This document shows, in pieces, positions 36,200 to 45,114 of a DNA stretch of 64,000 nucleotides. A model generated the notes under the pieces. It was not told the origin of the DNA. It saw nothing but the letters and a program-made list of their open reading frames with translations, and did no database searches. Source of the stretch: Pandoraea pneumonica (GTDB lineage Bacteria > Pseudomonadota > Gammaproteobacteria > Burkholderiales > Burkholderiaceae); the NCBI RefSeq assembly GCF_902459645.1, contig NZ_CABPSK010000001.1:62001-126000 (forward strand). Direction: 5' to 3'. The first letter of the stretch is position 1. Each line of letters begins with the position of its first letter. Both the position numbers and the translations under genes were made by a program.

Positions 36200-37297
36200 A
36201 TGAACGTTCGCGAATACTACCAACAAGAATTGGCCACGCGCGGCTACAAGCCCGACGAAGCGCAGGAGCGTGCCGTCGACCGCCTGCAACAATGCTACGA
36301 CGAATGGGCGGCGTATAAGGCCAAACGCTCGAACACGCTCAAGAAATGGCTCGTGCACCCCGATCTGCCCAAGGGCGTGTATCTGTGGGGCGGGGTAGGG
36401 CGCGGCAAGAGCTTCCTGATGGACAGCTTCTACTCGGTGGTGCCGTTGCAGCGCAAGACGCGTCTGCACTTCCACGAGTTCATGCGCGAAGTCCATCACC
36501 AGTTGCAGGCGCTCAAAGGCCTGTCCGATCCGCTGGACGAATTGGCCAAGCGCATTGCCAAGCGGTATCGGTTGATTTGCTTCGACGAATTTCACGTCTC
36601 CGATGTGGCCGACGCGATGATTCTGCATCGCTTGCTCTCGGAGCTGTTCAAGAACGGCGTGCAGTTCGTGATGACGTCGAACTATCGCCCCGACACGCTG
36701 TATCCCGATGGCCTGCATCGCGACCGCGTGCTGCCTGCGATCAAGTTGCTCGAAGAGAAGCTCGATGTGATGAACGTCGACGCCGGCATCGACTATCGCC
36801 GCCGCACGCTGGCACAGGTGCAGGTCTATCACTATCCGCTGGGTAACGAGGCGAACCGCGCACTGCGCGCGGCGTTTGCCGAGATTGCCGGGGTGCCGGA
36901 CGAAAGCCCGTTACTGCACATCGAACAACGTGAGTTGAAAGCGCTGCGCCGTGCTGGCGGGGTGGTGTGGTTCGACTTTCATACGCTGTGCGGCGGCCCG
37001 CGTTCGCAGAACGATTACCTCGAACTAGCGAATCGTTTTCACACCGTGGTGCTGTCGGATGTGCCGCAGATGACGCCGCGTATGGCGTCGGAAGCGCGCC
37101 GCTTCACGTGGCTCGTGGACGTGTTCTACGACCACAAAGTGAAGCTGCTGATGTCGGCGGCCGTGCCGCCCGAGCAGTTGTACACCGAAGGGACGCTCGC
37201 CAACGAGTTCACGCGCACGGTGTCGCGTCTGGTCGAGATGCAATCGCTCGAGTATCTAGAGACGCCGCGTCGCGTGGTGGATACGTCGCTGACCTGA
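36200..37297 (+). CDS. zapE: Cell division protein ZapE (AFG1-like ATPase)
   Basis: A 365-residue P-loop ATPase. Walker A is GGVGRGKSFLMD near residue 65 and Walker B is LICFDEFHVSDVADAM near 124; the sensor region VMTSNYRPDTLYPDGLHRDR is typical of AFG1/ZapE. ZapE acts at the division site in E. coli. Its place next to the sucA operon is common in beta-proteobacteria (family knowledge). Just upstream, a 12-base unit resembling CCCCGCTTTCTG is repeated around 36155-36180; it looks like slippage and is not part of the protein. The gene ends directly against the convergent gene at 37298. Confidence 0.93.
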   Translation: MNVREYYQQELATRGYKPDEAQERAVDRLQQCYDEWAAYKAKRSNTLKKWLVHPDLPKGVYLWGGVGRGKSFLMDSFYSVVPLQRKTRLHFHEFMREVHHQLQALKGLSDPLDELAKRIAKRYRLICFDEFHVSDVADAMILHRLLSELFKNGVQFVMTSNYRPDTLYPDGLHRDRVLPAIKLLEEKLDVMNVDAGIDYRRRTLAQVQVYHYPLGNEANRALRAAFAEIAGVPDESPLLHIEQRELKALRRAGGVVWFDFHTLCGGPRSQNDYLELANRFHTVVLSDVPQMTPRMASEARRFTWLVDVFYDHKVKLLMSAAVPPEQLYTEGTLANEFTRTVSRLVEMQSLEYLETPRRVVDTSLT

Positions 37298-37603
37298 TCA
37301 GCGGTTGCGGTTGCCCCGCTCGCGCGGCGGTGGCGGGGGCGGCGCCTGCCGTTGCTCGCGAATGTGATTGTAGATATCGCCGCGCAGGTCGCCTTGCGGG
37401 CGCACCTCTTGCGGCTGCGAGCGCGGCGGTGCGGGGCGTGCCCCGTTGTTGCCGCCGTTGCCATTGCCGCGTCCGTCCGGCCGCTCGCTGCCTTGCGCGA
37501 ACCAGCCTGCAAAAAAGCGGCCATTCGATTGCGCCGTTGCGCCCATCGAAACACCGGCCAGCATGACAAAACACAGTATCGGGACAAGTCGGGTGTGACG
37601 CAT
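37298..37603 (-). CDS. Hypothetical secreted Arg/Pro/Gly/Asn-rich protein
   Basis: A 101-residue exported protein with a signal peptide (MRHTRLVPILCFVMLAGVSM, cleavage after GATA). The mature part has low-complexity Gly/Asn and Pro/Arg stretches, six consecutive Pro, and a short helical motif DLRGDIYNHIREQRQ. A perfect ribosome site AAGGAGGT precedes the ATG at 37603. The stop codon lies directly next to the zapE stop on the other strand. The function is unknown. Confidence 0.7.
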   Translation of the reverse strand: MRHTRLVPILCFVMLAGVSMGATAQSNGRFFAGWFAQGSERPDGRGNGNGGNNGARPAPPRSQPQEVRPQGDLRGDIYNHIREQRQAPPPPPPRERGNRNR

Positions 37604-37805
37604 GTTGCCACCTCCTTGTCGGTGAAGTTGCCGCACGATGTTGTGTTCTAGCGCACCGTCGGATGTGCTCGATAGTGCGGCCACGCTTCGAGAGTAAGAG
37701 GGCTGCGCCCCGGCTGCTGTAAAGATTTGTAAAGCAATGTAAGTCGGTACGCACATGACGTAATGTGCTACGTACCATGCCCTGTTTATGGTCGGAGTTT
37801 TCCCA
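37604..37805. other. Divergent intergenic region
   Basis: These 202 bases lie between two divergently transcribed genes for exported proteins and must contain both promoters. A TTTGTAAAG-rich stretch around 37725-37745 is the only AT-rich part. No repeat or operator is evident. Confidence 0.4.
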
Positions 37806-38450
37806 ATGCGTAAGTTGTGGATTGCCCTAGTGGCGTTGGTGGTGGTGCTGGGCCTGCTGTTCGGCACGCCGTATTACACGTTGTGGCGTGCACGCGACGC
37901 GGCGAACGCGCGCGACGCCGATACGCTTTCTTCGTATGTCGACTATCCGGCCGTGCGAGAGAGCTTGAAATCGAGCCTGCACGACCAACTTGCGCGCCAA
38001 ATGGACAAACAGCGCGGCAACGCCTTGGGGGCGTTGGCCATGGCCTTAGGTGGCTGGGTGTCGGATCGGGTGGTCGAGGCGCTGTTGACGCCGGAGGCCG
38101 TCGCAGCGATGTTGCGCGGCGACAGCACCGGACTGCCGCCCGCGCCCGGCGCGCCCGCCCCGCAGGACGTGACGCCGCCGAATGCCGCCAATGACGCTGG
38201 CTCGGCGGCACCTGCCGCCCCGGCCACACCCACCGCGCCCGCACCCAGCAGCGCCGACGCGGGGGCTTCGGGGGCAGCCCCCGCGAGCGAAAGCCCGCGC
38301 ACGCTTACTCGCACCGAGTTTCAGGACTTCAATCACTTCCTCGTGCACGTCTCGCGCAGCGATCGTCCGGAGCGCGTGGTGACCTTCACGCTCACGCGTC
38401 GAAACCTTGTGCAGTGGCGTTTGACGGCGATTGCCGTTCCGCCGCTGTAA
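37806..38450 (+). CDS. DUF2939 family protein, membrane-anchored
   Basis: A 214-residue protein with one N-terminal membrane helix (KLWIALVALVVVLGLLFG) followed by the DUF2939 pattern: PYYTLWRARDAANARDADTLSSYVDYPAVRESLK and a second alpha-helical section. A Pro/Ala-rich linker leads to a C-terminal domain ending LVQWRLTAIAVPPL. DUF2939 proteins are anchored in the periplasm; their function is unknown. The ATG at 37806 is preferred over one at 37788, which would place charged residues oddly. Confidence 0.8.
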   Translation: MRKLWIALVALVVVLGLLFGTPYYTLWRARDAANARDADTLSSYVDYPAVRESLKSSLHDQLARQMDKQRGNALGALAMALGGWVSDRVVEALLTPEAVAAMLRGDSTGLPPAPGAPAPQDVTPPNAANDAGSAAPAAPATPTAPAPSSADAGASGAAPASESPRTLTRTEFQDFNHFLVHVSRSDRPERVVTFTLTRRNLVQWRLTAIAVPPL

Positions 38451-38622
38451 CGGTTCCTGTAGGGCTGCCACCCTTCGATCGCGCAATCCTGGTAAGCGCC
38501 GGAAATAAAAACGACGCAAAATGCGGTGACAATGCCTGGTTTCGGCCAACGGAATTCCCGATGGCGCGCGATCTCAGGGGTAGCACAAGGAACATCCCTT
38601 CAGTGGGACGAAGGTTAGTCTG

Positions 38623-39099
38623 ATGCAGATTTTGAACACGACGTCATGGCGGCGACTGGGCGCGGGAGCGCTGCTGGCCATGTCACTCTTGGGCGGTGCG
38701 GCGCAAGCCGCTCATGCCGACGGCACGACGCCTGCCGGGGTTTGGCAGATCATCGACGACAAGTCGGGCGAGCCCAAGGCGCTCATCACCATCACCGAGA
38801 AAGATGGCGAATTCGTCGGCGCGCTGACGCGCAGTCTGGGGCGTCACGATGCCCTCGACCGCGTGTGCAGCGCATGCACCGATTGGCGCAAAGGTCACAA
38901 GCTTCAGGGCCTGCAAATCATCCGTGGCCTGCACAAAGAGGGCGACGAATACACCGGCGGCAAGATCCTCGACCCGGACAGCGGCACCGAATACGGTTGC
39001 AAGGTGCGGGTGGTCGACGGCGGTAAGAAACTCGAAGTGCGCGGTTATCTGGGTGTGACCCTGCTGGGCCGCACCCAGACGTGGGTGCGCGAAGAGTAA
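38623..39099 (+). CDS. DUF2147 family secreted protein (copy 1)
   Basis: A 158-residue periplasmic protein. The signal peptide (WRRLGAGALLAMSLLGGAAQA, residues about 8-29) is followed by a DUF2147 domain: GVWQIIDDKSGEPKALITIT, CSACTDWRKGHKLQGLQII and TWVREE at the end. The CxxC and further Cys (YGCKV) suggest a disulfide or metal site. It is paralogous to the gene at 40586, with identical layout. DUF2147 has a lipocalin-like beta fold in solved structures; the ligand is unknown. Confidence 0.85.
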   Translation: MQILNTTSWRRLGAGALLAMSLLGGAAQAAHADGTTPAGVWQIIDDKSGEPKALITITEKDGEFVGALTRSLGRHDALDRVCSACTDWRKGHKLQGLQIIRGLHKEGDEYTGGKILDPDSGTEYGCKVRVVDGGKKLEVRGYLGVTLLGRTQTWVREE

Positions 39100-39110
39100 C
39101 GCTAGTCACG

Positions 39111-40304
39111 CTAGGCGATCGCACCTCTCAATCGAGCAAACAACGCGTAAATCATCTGATGCATGCCGTGACGCTCGATGGCGCCGCGAATGCCTGACGG
39201 TGGTTGCCAATCCGAGGCCTTTGCCTCGGGGGAGGGCGGTGGCGATGGCGGCAATGCGATCGACTGTCCGAGTTTGCGCGGAATGCTCGCGTCGACCCAT
39301 GGTTTGACGACGCCGCCAATGATCGGCAATTCCGACACAACGCGCGCAGCGGACTGCACCCACATTTGCACGACCGAAAGCGCTTCGCCTTCCACGTGAT
39401 ACGCCGTCACCCTACTATCGGTAAGCGCTGCGTCGTGCCGTGCCACTGTGCTGACGTGAACGCCTGCCGGATCGAACGTCAGCGCACGTGCCGACGGCAC
39501 CACGGCGGCTTCTGCCGAGGCGAGGCCACCTCCCAGCGAATGGCCGGTAAAGATGAGACGTGGTGAGGCGTATCGTCGCGACAGTGCTTCGGCCCACTCA
39601 ATGCCATGGTCATACTGGCTAGCGCGTAACCCCAACGCCTGCCGCACGTTTTGCTTCCAGTCGACACCCGATCTGCCGGCAATGCCCATTTCAGTGCCGC
39701 GATTTGCGGCAAAGACGTTGCCAGCTTTCTCATCTGAATAAAGTGCGCCGAAAAACCCAGATTGTCCCGGGCCGTTGTCGTCGTTCGTTTCGACACGGCG
39801 AACACGCTTAGGCAGAATCTGCGGAATCGATTCGTCGAAGTACACATCTTGATTGACGAGCGCAGCGGTGAGCGCCGTGCGCGTGTCCTGCAACGACGCA
39901 TCATTCGCGGCGTCATCCGTGGTGTCGGGCGAGCCATCGATTGAGTCGAGGTGTTGCGCAATCGGCACCAACTGCGATGTTTGATACGCATAGGCGGTCG
40001 CCTCGGGTTCGTCCACGAGTGAGCGCATCTGTGTGTAGGCGCTGTGGTACGCCTGCGCAGCGGGAACAGCATTCATAAACGCGCGACGGAGATCGCTTCG
40101 TAAGCGTTGTTCGCGTGCATAGGTCTGCCAGTGATTCGACGCTGGGGCGTCTTGCTCGCTGTATTCGTCTCGCGACTTGGCAGACGCATCCGGCGCATCC
40201 GGCGCGCACGTGACGCACGTCTCGTTGCGCGACTCGGCAGCGGCTGGCTGTGGAAATTTCGGCATCTGCACTGTGCCGGTGAGGGTGCTTAGGGTGCCGA
40301 TCAT
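39111..40304 (-). CDS. Lipase-like alpha/beta hydrolase (class 3, GHSLGG)
   Basis: A 397-residue protein. The nucleophile motif FTGHSLGGGLASAEA (Ser near residue 256) and the preceding ANRGTEMG with a following oxyanion region fit class-3 lipases. A catalytic Asp is probable in ALTFDPAGVHV and a His in HVEGEALSVV or downstream. The N-terminal 90 residues are polar and unlike the core. No signal peptide is apparent, so it may be cytoplasmic or carried by a type VI or type I system; neither partner is in the window. It is convergent with one DUF2147 gene and divergent from the other. Confidence 0.7.
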   Translation of the reverse strand: MIGTLSTLTGTVQMPKFPQPAAAESRNETCVTCAPDAPDASAKSRDEYSEQDAPASNHWQTYAREQRLRSDLRRAFMNAVPAAQAYHSAYTQMRSLVDEPEATAYAYQTSQLVPIAQHLDSIDGSPDTTDDAANDASLQDTRTALTAALVNQDVYFDESIPQILPKRVRRVETNDDNGPGQSGFFGALYSDEKAGNVFAANRGTEMGIAGRSGVDWKQNVRQALGLRASQYDHGIEWAEALSRRYASPRLIFTGHSLGGGLASAEAAVVPSARALTFDPAGVHVSTVARHDAALTDSRVTAYHVEGEALSVVQMWVQSAARVVSELPIIGGVVKPWVDASIPRKLGQSIALPPSPPPSPEAKASDWQPPSGIRGAIERHGMHQMIYALFARLRGAIA

Positions 40305-40585
40305 GGGGATGTGTATCTCGGTGAAGGAACGACGTGTAACGCTGTGTGCTCGCGTTCGACGCGCCTTGTGAGGCGTCGGGTCGCGTGAGGAGAAAGTGTG
40401 TGGGGACGAGCGCGGGAAGAAATGTAGAAATGGCTCACAAAGTGAGGAAACCGCTAGAGGACTTCCTCAGCACGACGTCACGGCTTTGGCGTACTCTTCA
40501 AAACGGCTGACGCGTGCGGCAGCATGAGACTTGCCGGCGAGTGGGCCCTATGAGAATCAATTCCGTATCTGGGAGGAAGACAATC

Positions 40586-41065
40586 ATGATGCAGATTTCG
40601 AACGCAACGTCGTGGCGACGTTTGGGTGCCCGTGCACTGGTAGCGGTGGCATTGCTAGGAGGTGCCGCGATGGCGATGGCCGCCGACGAGATGAGTCCGG
40701 CGGGGGTCTGGAAGACGATCGACGACAACACCGGCAAGCCGAAGGCGCTCGTGACGATCACCGAGAAAGACGGTGAATACGTCGGCACGATTACCAAGGG
40801 CCTCGGCGAGAACGACGATCCCGAGCGCATTTGCACCGCATGTACCGACGCCCGCAAGGGGCAGAAGATGCTCGGCCTGCAAATCATCAGCGGCATTCGC
40901 AAAGACGGCGAAGGGTTCGACGGCGGGAAGATTCTCGATCCTGAGAACGGCAAGGAATACCGCTGCAAGATGACCGTGCTCGACGGCGGTAAGAAGATGG
41001 AAGTGCGTGGCTACATCGGCATCTCACTGCTGGGCCGCACACAAACGTGGATTCGTGAGCAATAA
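40586..41065 (+). CDS. DUF2147 family secreted protein (copy 2)
   Basis: A 159-residue paralogue of the gene at 38623: signal peptide ending near AMAADE, then GVWKTIDDNTGKPKALVTIT, CTACTDARKGQKMLGLQII and TWIREQ. GGGAGGA lies 8 bases before the ATG at 40586; the ATG at 40589 corresponds to the start of the first copy and may be the true one. The pair flanks a minus-strand lipase-like gene. A strong terminator follows. Confidence 0.87.
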   Translation: MMQISNATSWRRLGARALVAVALLGGAAMAMAADEMSPAGVWKTIDDNTGKPKALVTITEKDGEYVGTITKGLGENDDPERICTACTDARKGQKMLGLQIISGIRKDGEGFDGGKILDPENGKEYRCKMTVLDGGKKMEVRGYIGISLLGRTQTWIREQ

Positions 41066-41094
41066 GTCGTCAGCGCGATTCGCGAGACGAAACA

Positions 41095-41120
41095 AAAACA
41101 CCCGCTACGGCGGGTGTTTT
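41095..41120 (+). terminator. Terminator of DUF2147 copy 2
   Basis: The stem AAAACACCCGC (41095-41105) with GCGGGTGTTTT (41110-41120) has a TACG loop and a T-rich tail. It is bidirectional and also serves the minus-strand gene ending at 41295. Confidence 0.85.
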
Positions 41121-41294
41121 GTTTTGACCTATGCATGTTCGCCAACGACAACGCCCGGACAGTGTCGCCACACTGTCCGGGCTCGCCGCCCACCCTAGCC
41201 CTGCCACAACTCTCTACACCCTCCACGCCCTTCACACCCCCAGCACTGCTTCCTCTCGCGAATCACGCACTACCGGCCCTGCCAACTTCGTTGT

Positions 41295-42620
41295 TCATTT
41301 CGCCAAGCCGCCCAGTCCGCCGAGCAGTCCGGTCACCGGCGCGAGCAGCCCACCGGCACCGCCCGCACCACCCGAGGGGGTGCCAGCAACAGACGTGAGC
41401 GGCGCGGTCACCGCAACCAACAACGTCGTGACGGGTGCTAGCGGATTGCTCGCGCTGCTTGATCCACCCGCGGCATTCGTTACGCCCCCGAGCAAGCCCG
41501 TGACGGCACCCAAAGGATTGCTTGCCGACCCGCCCGAGCCACTCGATCCCGACAGCCCGCCAAGCAGACCTGTGACGGCCCCCAACGGATTGCTGCCCGA
41601 TGTCGAGCCGCCTGAACCTGTCGCCCCGCCGAGTCCACCCAGCAACCCGGTCAACGCGCCCAGCGGATTGGTGCCGCTGGCAGACGTCGGCGTGACCGTC
41701 GTGTTGCCCACGTTGGCGAGCACGGTGCCGAGCGCATTCGCACTCGAGCCACTGGTGCTGCCGGTCAGCAAACCGCCTGCGCTGGTCACGGTGTTACCCA
41801 GTGCCATCAACGGATTCGCGAGACTCGCGACGACCGCGTTCGGTGCGGCGCCCTTGACTTGCAGTCCTGCCGAATTCAATGCGCCACCCACGGTGCCGAG
41901 CAGGCCGGAGAGCGGCGCGCCTAATCCCGTGGTGTTACCCACGGTTTGCGTGGTGTTCACCACGACATTCGTAATCGGTGTGACGGCTGACGAGAGCGCC
42001 GTCGTGGCCTGCACGACAGGTGCGCTGGTGAGCGCCTGCGTTAGCACCGCGCCACCCTTCACACCACCCTGACCGACGGTGGCGACCACATTGCCGAGCA
42101 CGCCCGTGAGCGTATCGACCGGCGTGCCTGCAAGCGGTCCGCTCTTGCCAATGCCCGCAATACCGCTCCCTAGCGATACGCCTGCATTGCCCAGATCGGT
42201 GACGACGTTGCCGGTGCTGGCCAGCGTGGTGCCCACCGGGTCGGTGCCGGATTTGCCGAGTTGTCCGAGGCCGTTGCCGACCCCGGTGCCCAAATCGGTC
42301 ACGGCATTCCCCGTTTGCGTGAGGGCGCCGCCGAAGCCTTGATTCACTTGCGGCGAGACGCCGGGAATCGTCGTGCCCGACACCTGATTGCCGACCGCGC
42401 TCACCACCGAACCCACCGAGCTCACGACACCGTTGCTGCTGGTGGTGGGGTTAGTGGGGTTGGTCGGATTCGTCGGGTTTGTCGGGTTTGTCGGATTGGT
42501 GGGGTTCGTCGGGTTGGTGGCGGTCGCACCGCTGCCGCCTCCCGAGCTGGAGCAACCGGTCACGCCCACGACACCGGCGACGAGCGCGGTGAGCAGGGTA
42601 GGACGCAAAAGCTTCGACAT
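41295..42620 (-). CDS. Gly/Leu-rich surface lipoprotein, paralogue 1
   Basis: A 441-residue lipoprotein (lipobox GVTGC-SSSGGG, Cys near 23). After a (TNP)n stretch of about eight Asn-Pro-Thr triplets it has a 200-residue conserved core (GNVVTDLGNAGVSLGSGIAG; TPVDTLTGVLGNVVATVG; AVTPITNVVVNTTQTVGNTTG). A repeat region follows, with NPLG(A)VTGLLGGL units. Annotation pipelines tend to call this type collagen-like, but no Gly-X-Y runs are present. Its closest relatives are the genes at 43500 and 45115. RBS GAGGAG precedes the ATG. The MarR gene 51 bases upstream on the same strand probably shares its transcript. The role is presumably surface adhesion or matrix. Confidence 0.75.
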   Translation of the reverse strand: MSKLLRPTLLTALVAGVVGVTGCSSSGGGSGATATNPTNPTNPTNPTNPTNPTNPTNPTTSSNGVVSSVGSVVSAVGNQVSGTTIPGVSPQVNQGFGGALTQTGNAVTDLGTGVGNGLGQLGKSGTDPVGTTLASTGNVVTDLGNAGVSLGSGIAGIGKSGPLAGTPVDTLTGVLGNVVATVGQGGVKGGAVLTQALTSAPVVQATTALSSAVTPITNVVVNTTQTVGNTTGLGAPLSGLLGTVGGALNSAGLQVKGAAPNAVVASLANPLMALGNTVTSAGGLLTGSTSGSSANALGTVLANVGNTTVTPTSASGTNPLGALTGLLGGLGGATGSGGSTSGSNPLGAVTGLLGGLSGSSGSGGSASNPLGAVTGLLGGVTNAAGGSSSASNPLAPVTTLLVAVTAPLTSVAGTPSGGAGGAGGLLAPVTGLLGGLGGLAK

Positions 42621-42670
42621 GAGATGTCTCCTCAAAGGGGCAGCGCAAAGGGGCAACGCGTCGTGCAGCG

Positions 42671-43402
42671 TTAGCCGCGTACCGGGGCAGGGCGGCCGGT
42701 CGAAACCAGTCCGGCGATGTCCTGATCCGCTTCGAAGCGCAGACGGAACGTCTCGCTCTTGAGCGTGCGAATGCTCTGCACCAGAAAGTCGTGAATGGCA
42801 GCGAGTTCGTTGTGGTCGTACGCGGCACTCACCGCAGTGAGTTCGCGCGACACCGACGACAAGAACTGTTCGATTTGCGCGCAGCGCGATTCGATCGGAT
42901 GAATCATCACCATGCGGCGATCGTGCGGGTTCTTCTCGCGCTCGACGAAGCCCGCGCGCTCGAGCCGGTCGATGACGGTGGTGATACCGCCCGAGCTCAC
43001 GCCCATGAGTTCGGCGAGTTGCCCGGCGGTGATCGATTCGAGTTCGAGAATCAGATCGAGCGCGTTCAGATCGGTGACGTTCAATCCGAGTTGTTCGGCG
43101 AGCGCCGCGTGATAGAGCGCGGTGTACACGGCGAGCCGGCGTCCGAGCGAGCGGACGATGCCGGCGACGAGGTCGTTGCGATTCGTGTGTCGGTCGCTCA
43201 TGGTGCCGTGCGTTCCGTTGAGCTGAGAGGCAGAAGACGTTGCCCCGTAAGCGGCACCGTGGTCGGTGCCGGAGGTGTTGTGCAAGTGGCTCGAAAACGT
43301 ACCGTTGCCGGGTTCGCGCATTGCTGCCGGTTCGGTCATTTGCGTGGCGGACTCGCCATGGCCGCGCATCAAAAGGCCGGTGTCGGGAATGAAGCGGGCC
43401 AT
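42671..43402 (-). CDS. MarR-family transcriptional regulator with long N-terminal extension
   Basis: A 243-residue regulator. The winged helix (DLILELESITAGQLAELMGVS, SGGITTVIDRLERAGFVERE, DRRMVMIHP) occupies residues about 75-185. The first 66 residues are Ser/Gly/Thr-rich and disordered, which is unusual. The start at 43402 is supported by AAGGAGAT, so the extension is likely real; the ATG at 43204 without an extension is the alternative. MarR proteins repress nearby genes and respond to small aromatic or oxidant ligands; the adjacent lipoprotein gene is the likely target. Confidence 0.85.
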   Translation of the reverse strand: MARFIPDTGLLMRGHGESATQMTEPAAMREPGNGTFSSHLHNTSGTDHGAAYGATSSASQLNGTHGTMSDRHTNRNDLVAGIVRSLGRRLAVYTALYHAALAEQLGLNVTDLNALDLILELESITAGQLAELMGVSSGGITTVIDRLERAGFVEREKNPHDRRMVMIHPIESRCAQIEQFLSSVSRELTAVSAAYDHNELAAIHDFLVQSIRTLKSETFRLRFEADQDIAGLVSTGRPAPVRG

Positions 43403-43499
43403 GGCATCTCCTTATCGATCAAGTGCGCAAAGCATCGGTGTCTGTTGCCGTTGCGCGATGGGTATGTCTTAAGCGTTCACTACGCGCTTTTACTACGCG

Positions 43500-44813
43500 T
43501 TACTTGGCAACCGAACCCACGCTGCCGAGCAGGTTGGTGACCGGCGCGAGCAAGCTGCCCAGCCCTGCCGTCGTGCCCGAACCCGTGCTGCCGCCAGCTG
43601 CGCCGGTGACGCCGGAGAGCAGATTCGTGACCGGGGCCAGCGGATTGCTGCTACCCGAACCCGAGCCGCCACCCGTGACGACCACCAGCAGGCTGGTCAC
43701 CGGAGCGAGCGGGCTGCTGCCGCCCGTGCCGCCTGCGGCACCCGTCAGACCGGAGAGCAAACTGGTCACCGGCGCGAGCGGGCTGCTGCCGCCGCTGGCT
43801 CCGCCCAGACCGCCCAGCAGACCAGTGACCGACGACAGCGGGCTGCTGCCACCCGTCGCTCCGCCCAGACCACCCAACAGACCCGTCACCGAGCCGAGCG
43901 GGTTGCCCGACGTGCCGCCGCCAGCGGCCGTATTGCCGAGGTTGCCGAGCAGCGAGCCGAACGGGTTCGACGAGCCAGTCGAGGTCGAGCCGTTCACGAA
44001 GCCGCCCAGCCCAGACACCGTGTTGCCGGTGGCGATGACCGTGCCGCCCAGTGCGTAGACCACCTGATTCGACGAAGCGCCGCGCAGCGTCGTGCCGACC
44101 GTGCCGACCGTGTTACCCAGCGTGGTCAACAGGTTCTGCACCGGGCCGCCCAGACCCGTGGTGTTACCCACGGTGCGCGTCGTATCCGAGACCACGTTGG
44201 TGATCGGGGTGATGGCCGACGAGAGTGCCGTCGTTGCCGTCACCAGCGGGCCGCCGCTGAAGGCTTGTTTGAGAATCGCGCCGCCAGCGATGCCGCCCTG
44301 ACCGACGGTGCCGACAACGTTGCCGAGTGCCGTCGTCAGCGTGTCGACAGGCGTGCCCGCAAGCGGGCCGCTCTTGCCGATGCCTGCGACGCCGCTGCCC
44401 AGCGACACACCCGCGTTGCCCAGATCCGTCACGACGTTGCCGGTGCTGGCGAGCGTGGTGCCGACGGGGTCTTTCGAGGCGCCGACCTGACCGAGACCGC
44501 TGCTCACGCCGTTGCCCAGATCGGTGACGGCGTTGCCGGTCTGCACGAGGGCGTTGCCCATGCCTTGCGTGGCTTGCGGCGAAACCAGCGGGAGGTTGGT
44601 GCTGGCGACCTGATTACCCAGGGCGCTGACCACGTTACCCGTGGAGCTCACCACACCGCCTGCGCCGGTGGCCGTCGTGCCGACCGCATTCGGAGTGCCG
44701 GTGGTGCCGGAGGCGGTGGCACCGCTGCCGCCACCGCCGCTGGAGCAGCCCGTGAGAGCGATGGCGCCGATGGCGGCAGAGGCGAAAAGCGTACGTTGCA
44801 GTGCGTTCGACAT
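43500..44813 (-). CDS. Gly/Leu/Ser-rich surface lipoprotein, paralogue 2
   Basis: A 437-residue lipoprotein: signal and lipobox ALTGC-SSGGGG, an Ala/Thr/Gly linker, then the same conserved core as its neighbours (GNVVTDLGNAGVSLGSGVAG; TTALGNVVGTVGQGG; AITPITNVVSDTTRTVGNTTG). The C-terminal half repeats units such as SPLAPVTSLLSGLTGAAGG and ends in LGSVGSVAK. The ATG at 44813 has GGGAGA at a proper distance, whereas the in-frame ATG at 44822 overlaps that site. The upstream region (44814-45114) separates it from paralogue 3 on the same strand. Confidence 0.75.
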   Translation of the reverse strand: MSNALQRTLFASAAIGAIALTGCSSGGGGSGATASGTTGTPNAVGTTATGAGGVVSSTGNVVSALGNQVASTNLPLVSPQATQGMGNALVQTGNAVTDLGNGVSSGLGQVGASKDPVGTTLASTGNVVTDLGNAGVSLGSGVAGIGKSGPLAGTPVDTLTTALGNVVGTVGQGGIAGGAILKQAFSGGPLVTATTALSSAITPITNVVSDTTRTVGNTTGLGGPVQNLLTTLGNTVGTVGTTLRGASSNQVVYALGGTVIATGNTVSGLGGFVNGSTSTGSSNPFGSLLGNLGNTAAGGGTSGNPLGSVTGLLGGLGGATGGSSPLSSVTGLLGGLGGASGGSSPLAPVTSLLSGLTGAAGGTGGSSPLAPVTSLLVVVTGGGSGSGSSNPLAPVTNLLSGVTGAAGGSTGSGTTAGLGSLLAPVTNLLGSVGSVAK

Positions 44814-45114
44814 GATGTTCATCTCCCTGATTTTTCCTGTGTCCCGGCGGCGAGCCGCGCAGTGACGTTCTGTGGTTATGTCTTCGGTTGCTCGGTTACT
44901 TCCATTTCAGAAACCTGGGCCGTTCGCTCTGTAACCGTTGAAGCCTTGATGTACGGTTGGCACAGTTGAGACGAGCCGCGTTCGGGGCGGGCCGGACCCG
45001 GACCTTCTCGACCCGATGTGCGGACATCGGGAGGAGGGCCGGATCGCGGCGATCGCAGGCGGGTGGGGGAATCGCACGGGTCATGGTCTTGGCGCTCCAG
45101 TTCGCGATCTGCGC
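44814..45114. other. Intergenic region upstream of lipoprotein paralogue 2
   Basis: About 300 bases with no supported gene; promoter of the gene at 43500. A weak GG-N10-GC pattern on the minus strand at 44890-44903 could be a poor sigma-54 site, but the remaining consensus bases are missing. Stretches of GGTTAC/GTAACC around 44893 and 44932 recall the CGTTAC motif found upstream of the next operon. Confidence 0.35.

Noticed and set aside
44890-44903. Possible second sigma-54 site before lipoprotein paralogue 2
   Set aside because: Only the GG-N10-GC core fits; TGGAAG and GAGC depart from the -24 and -12 consensus.
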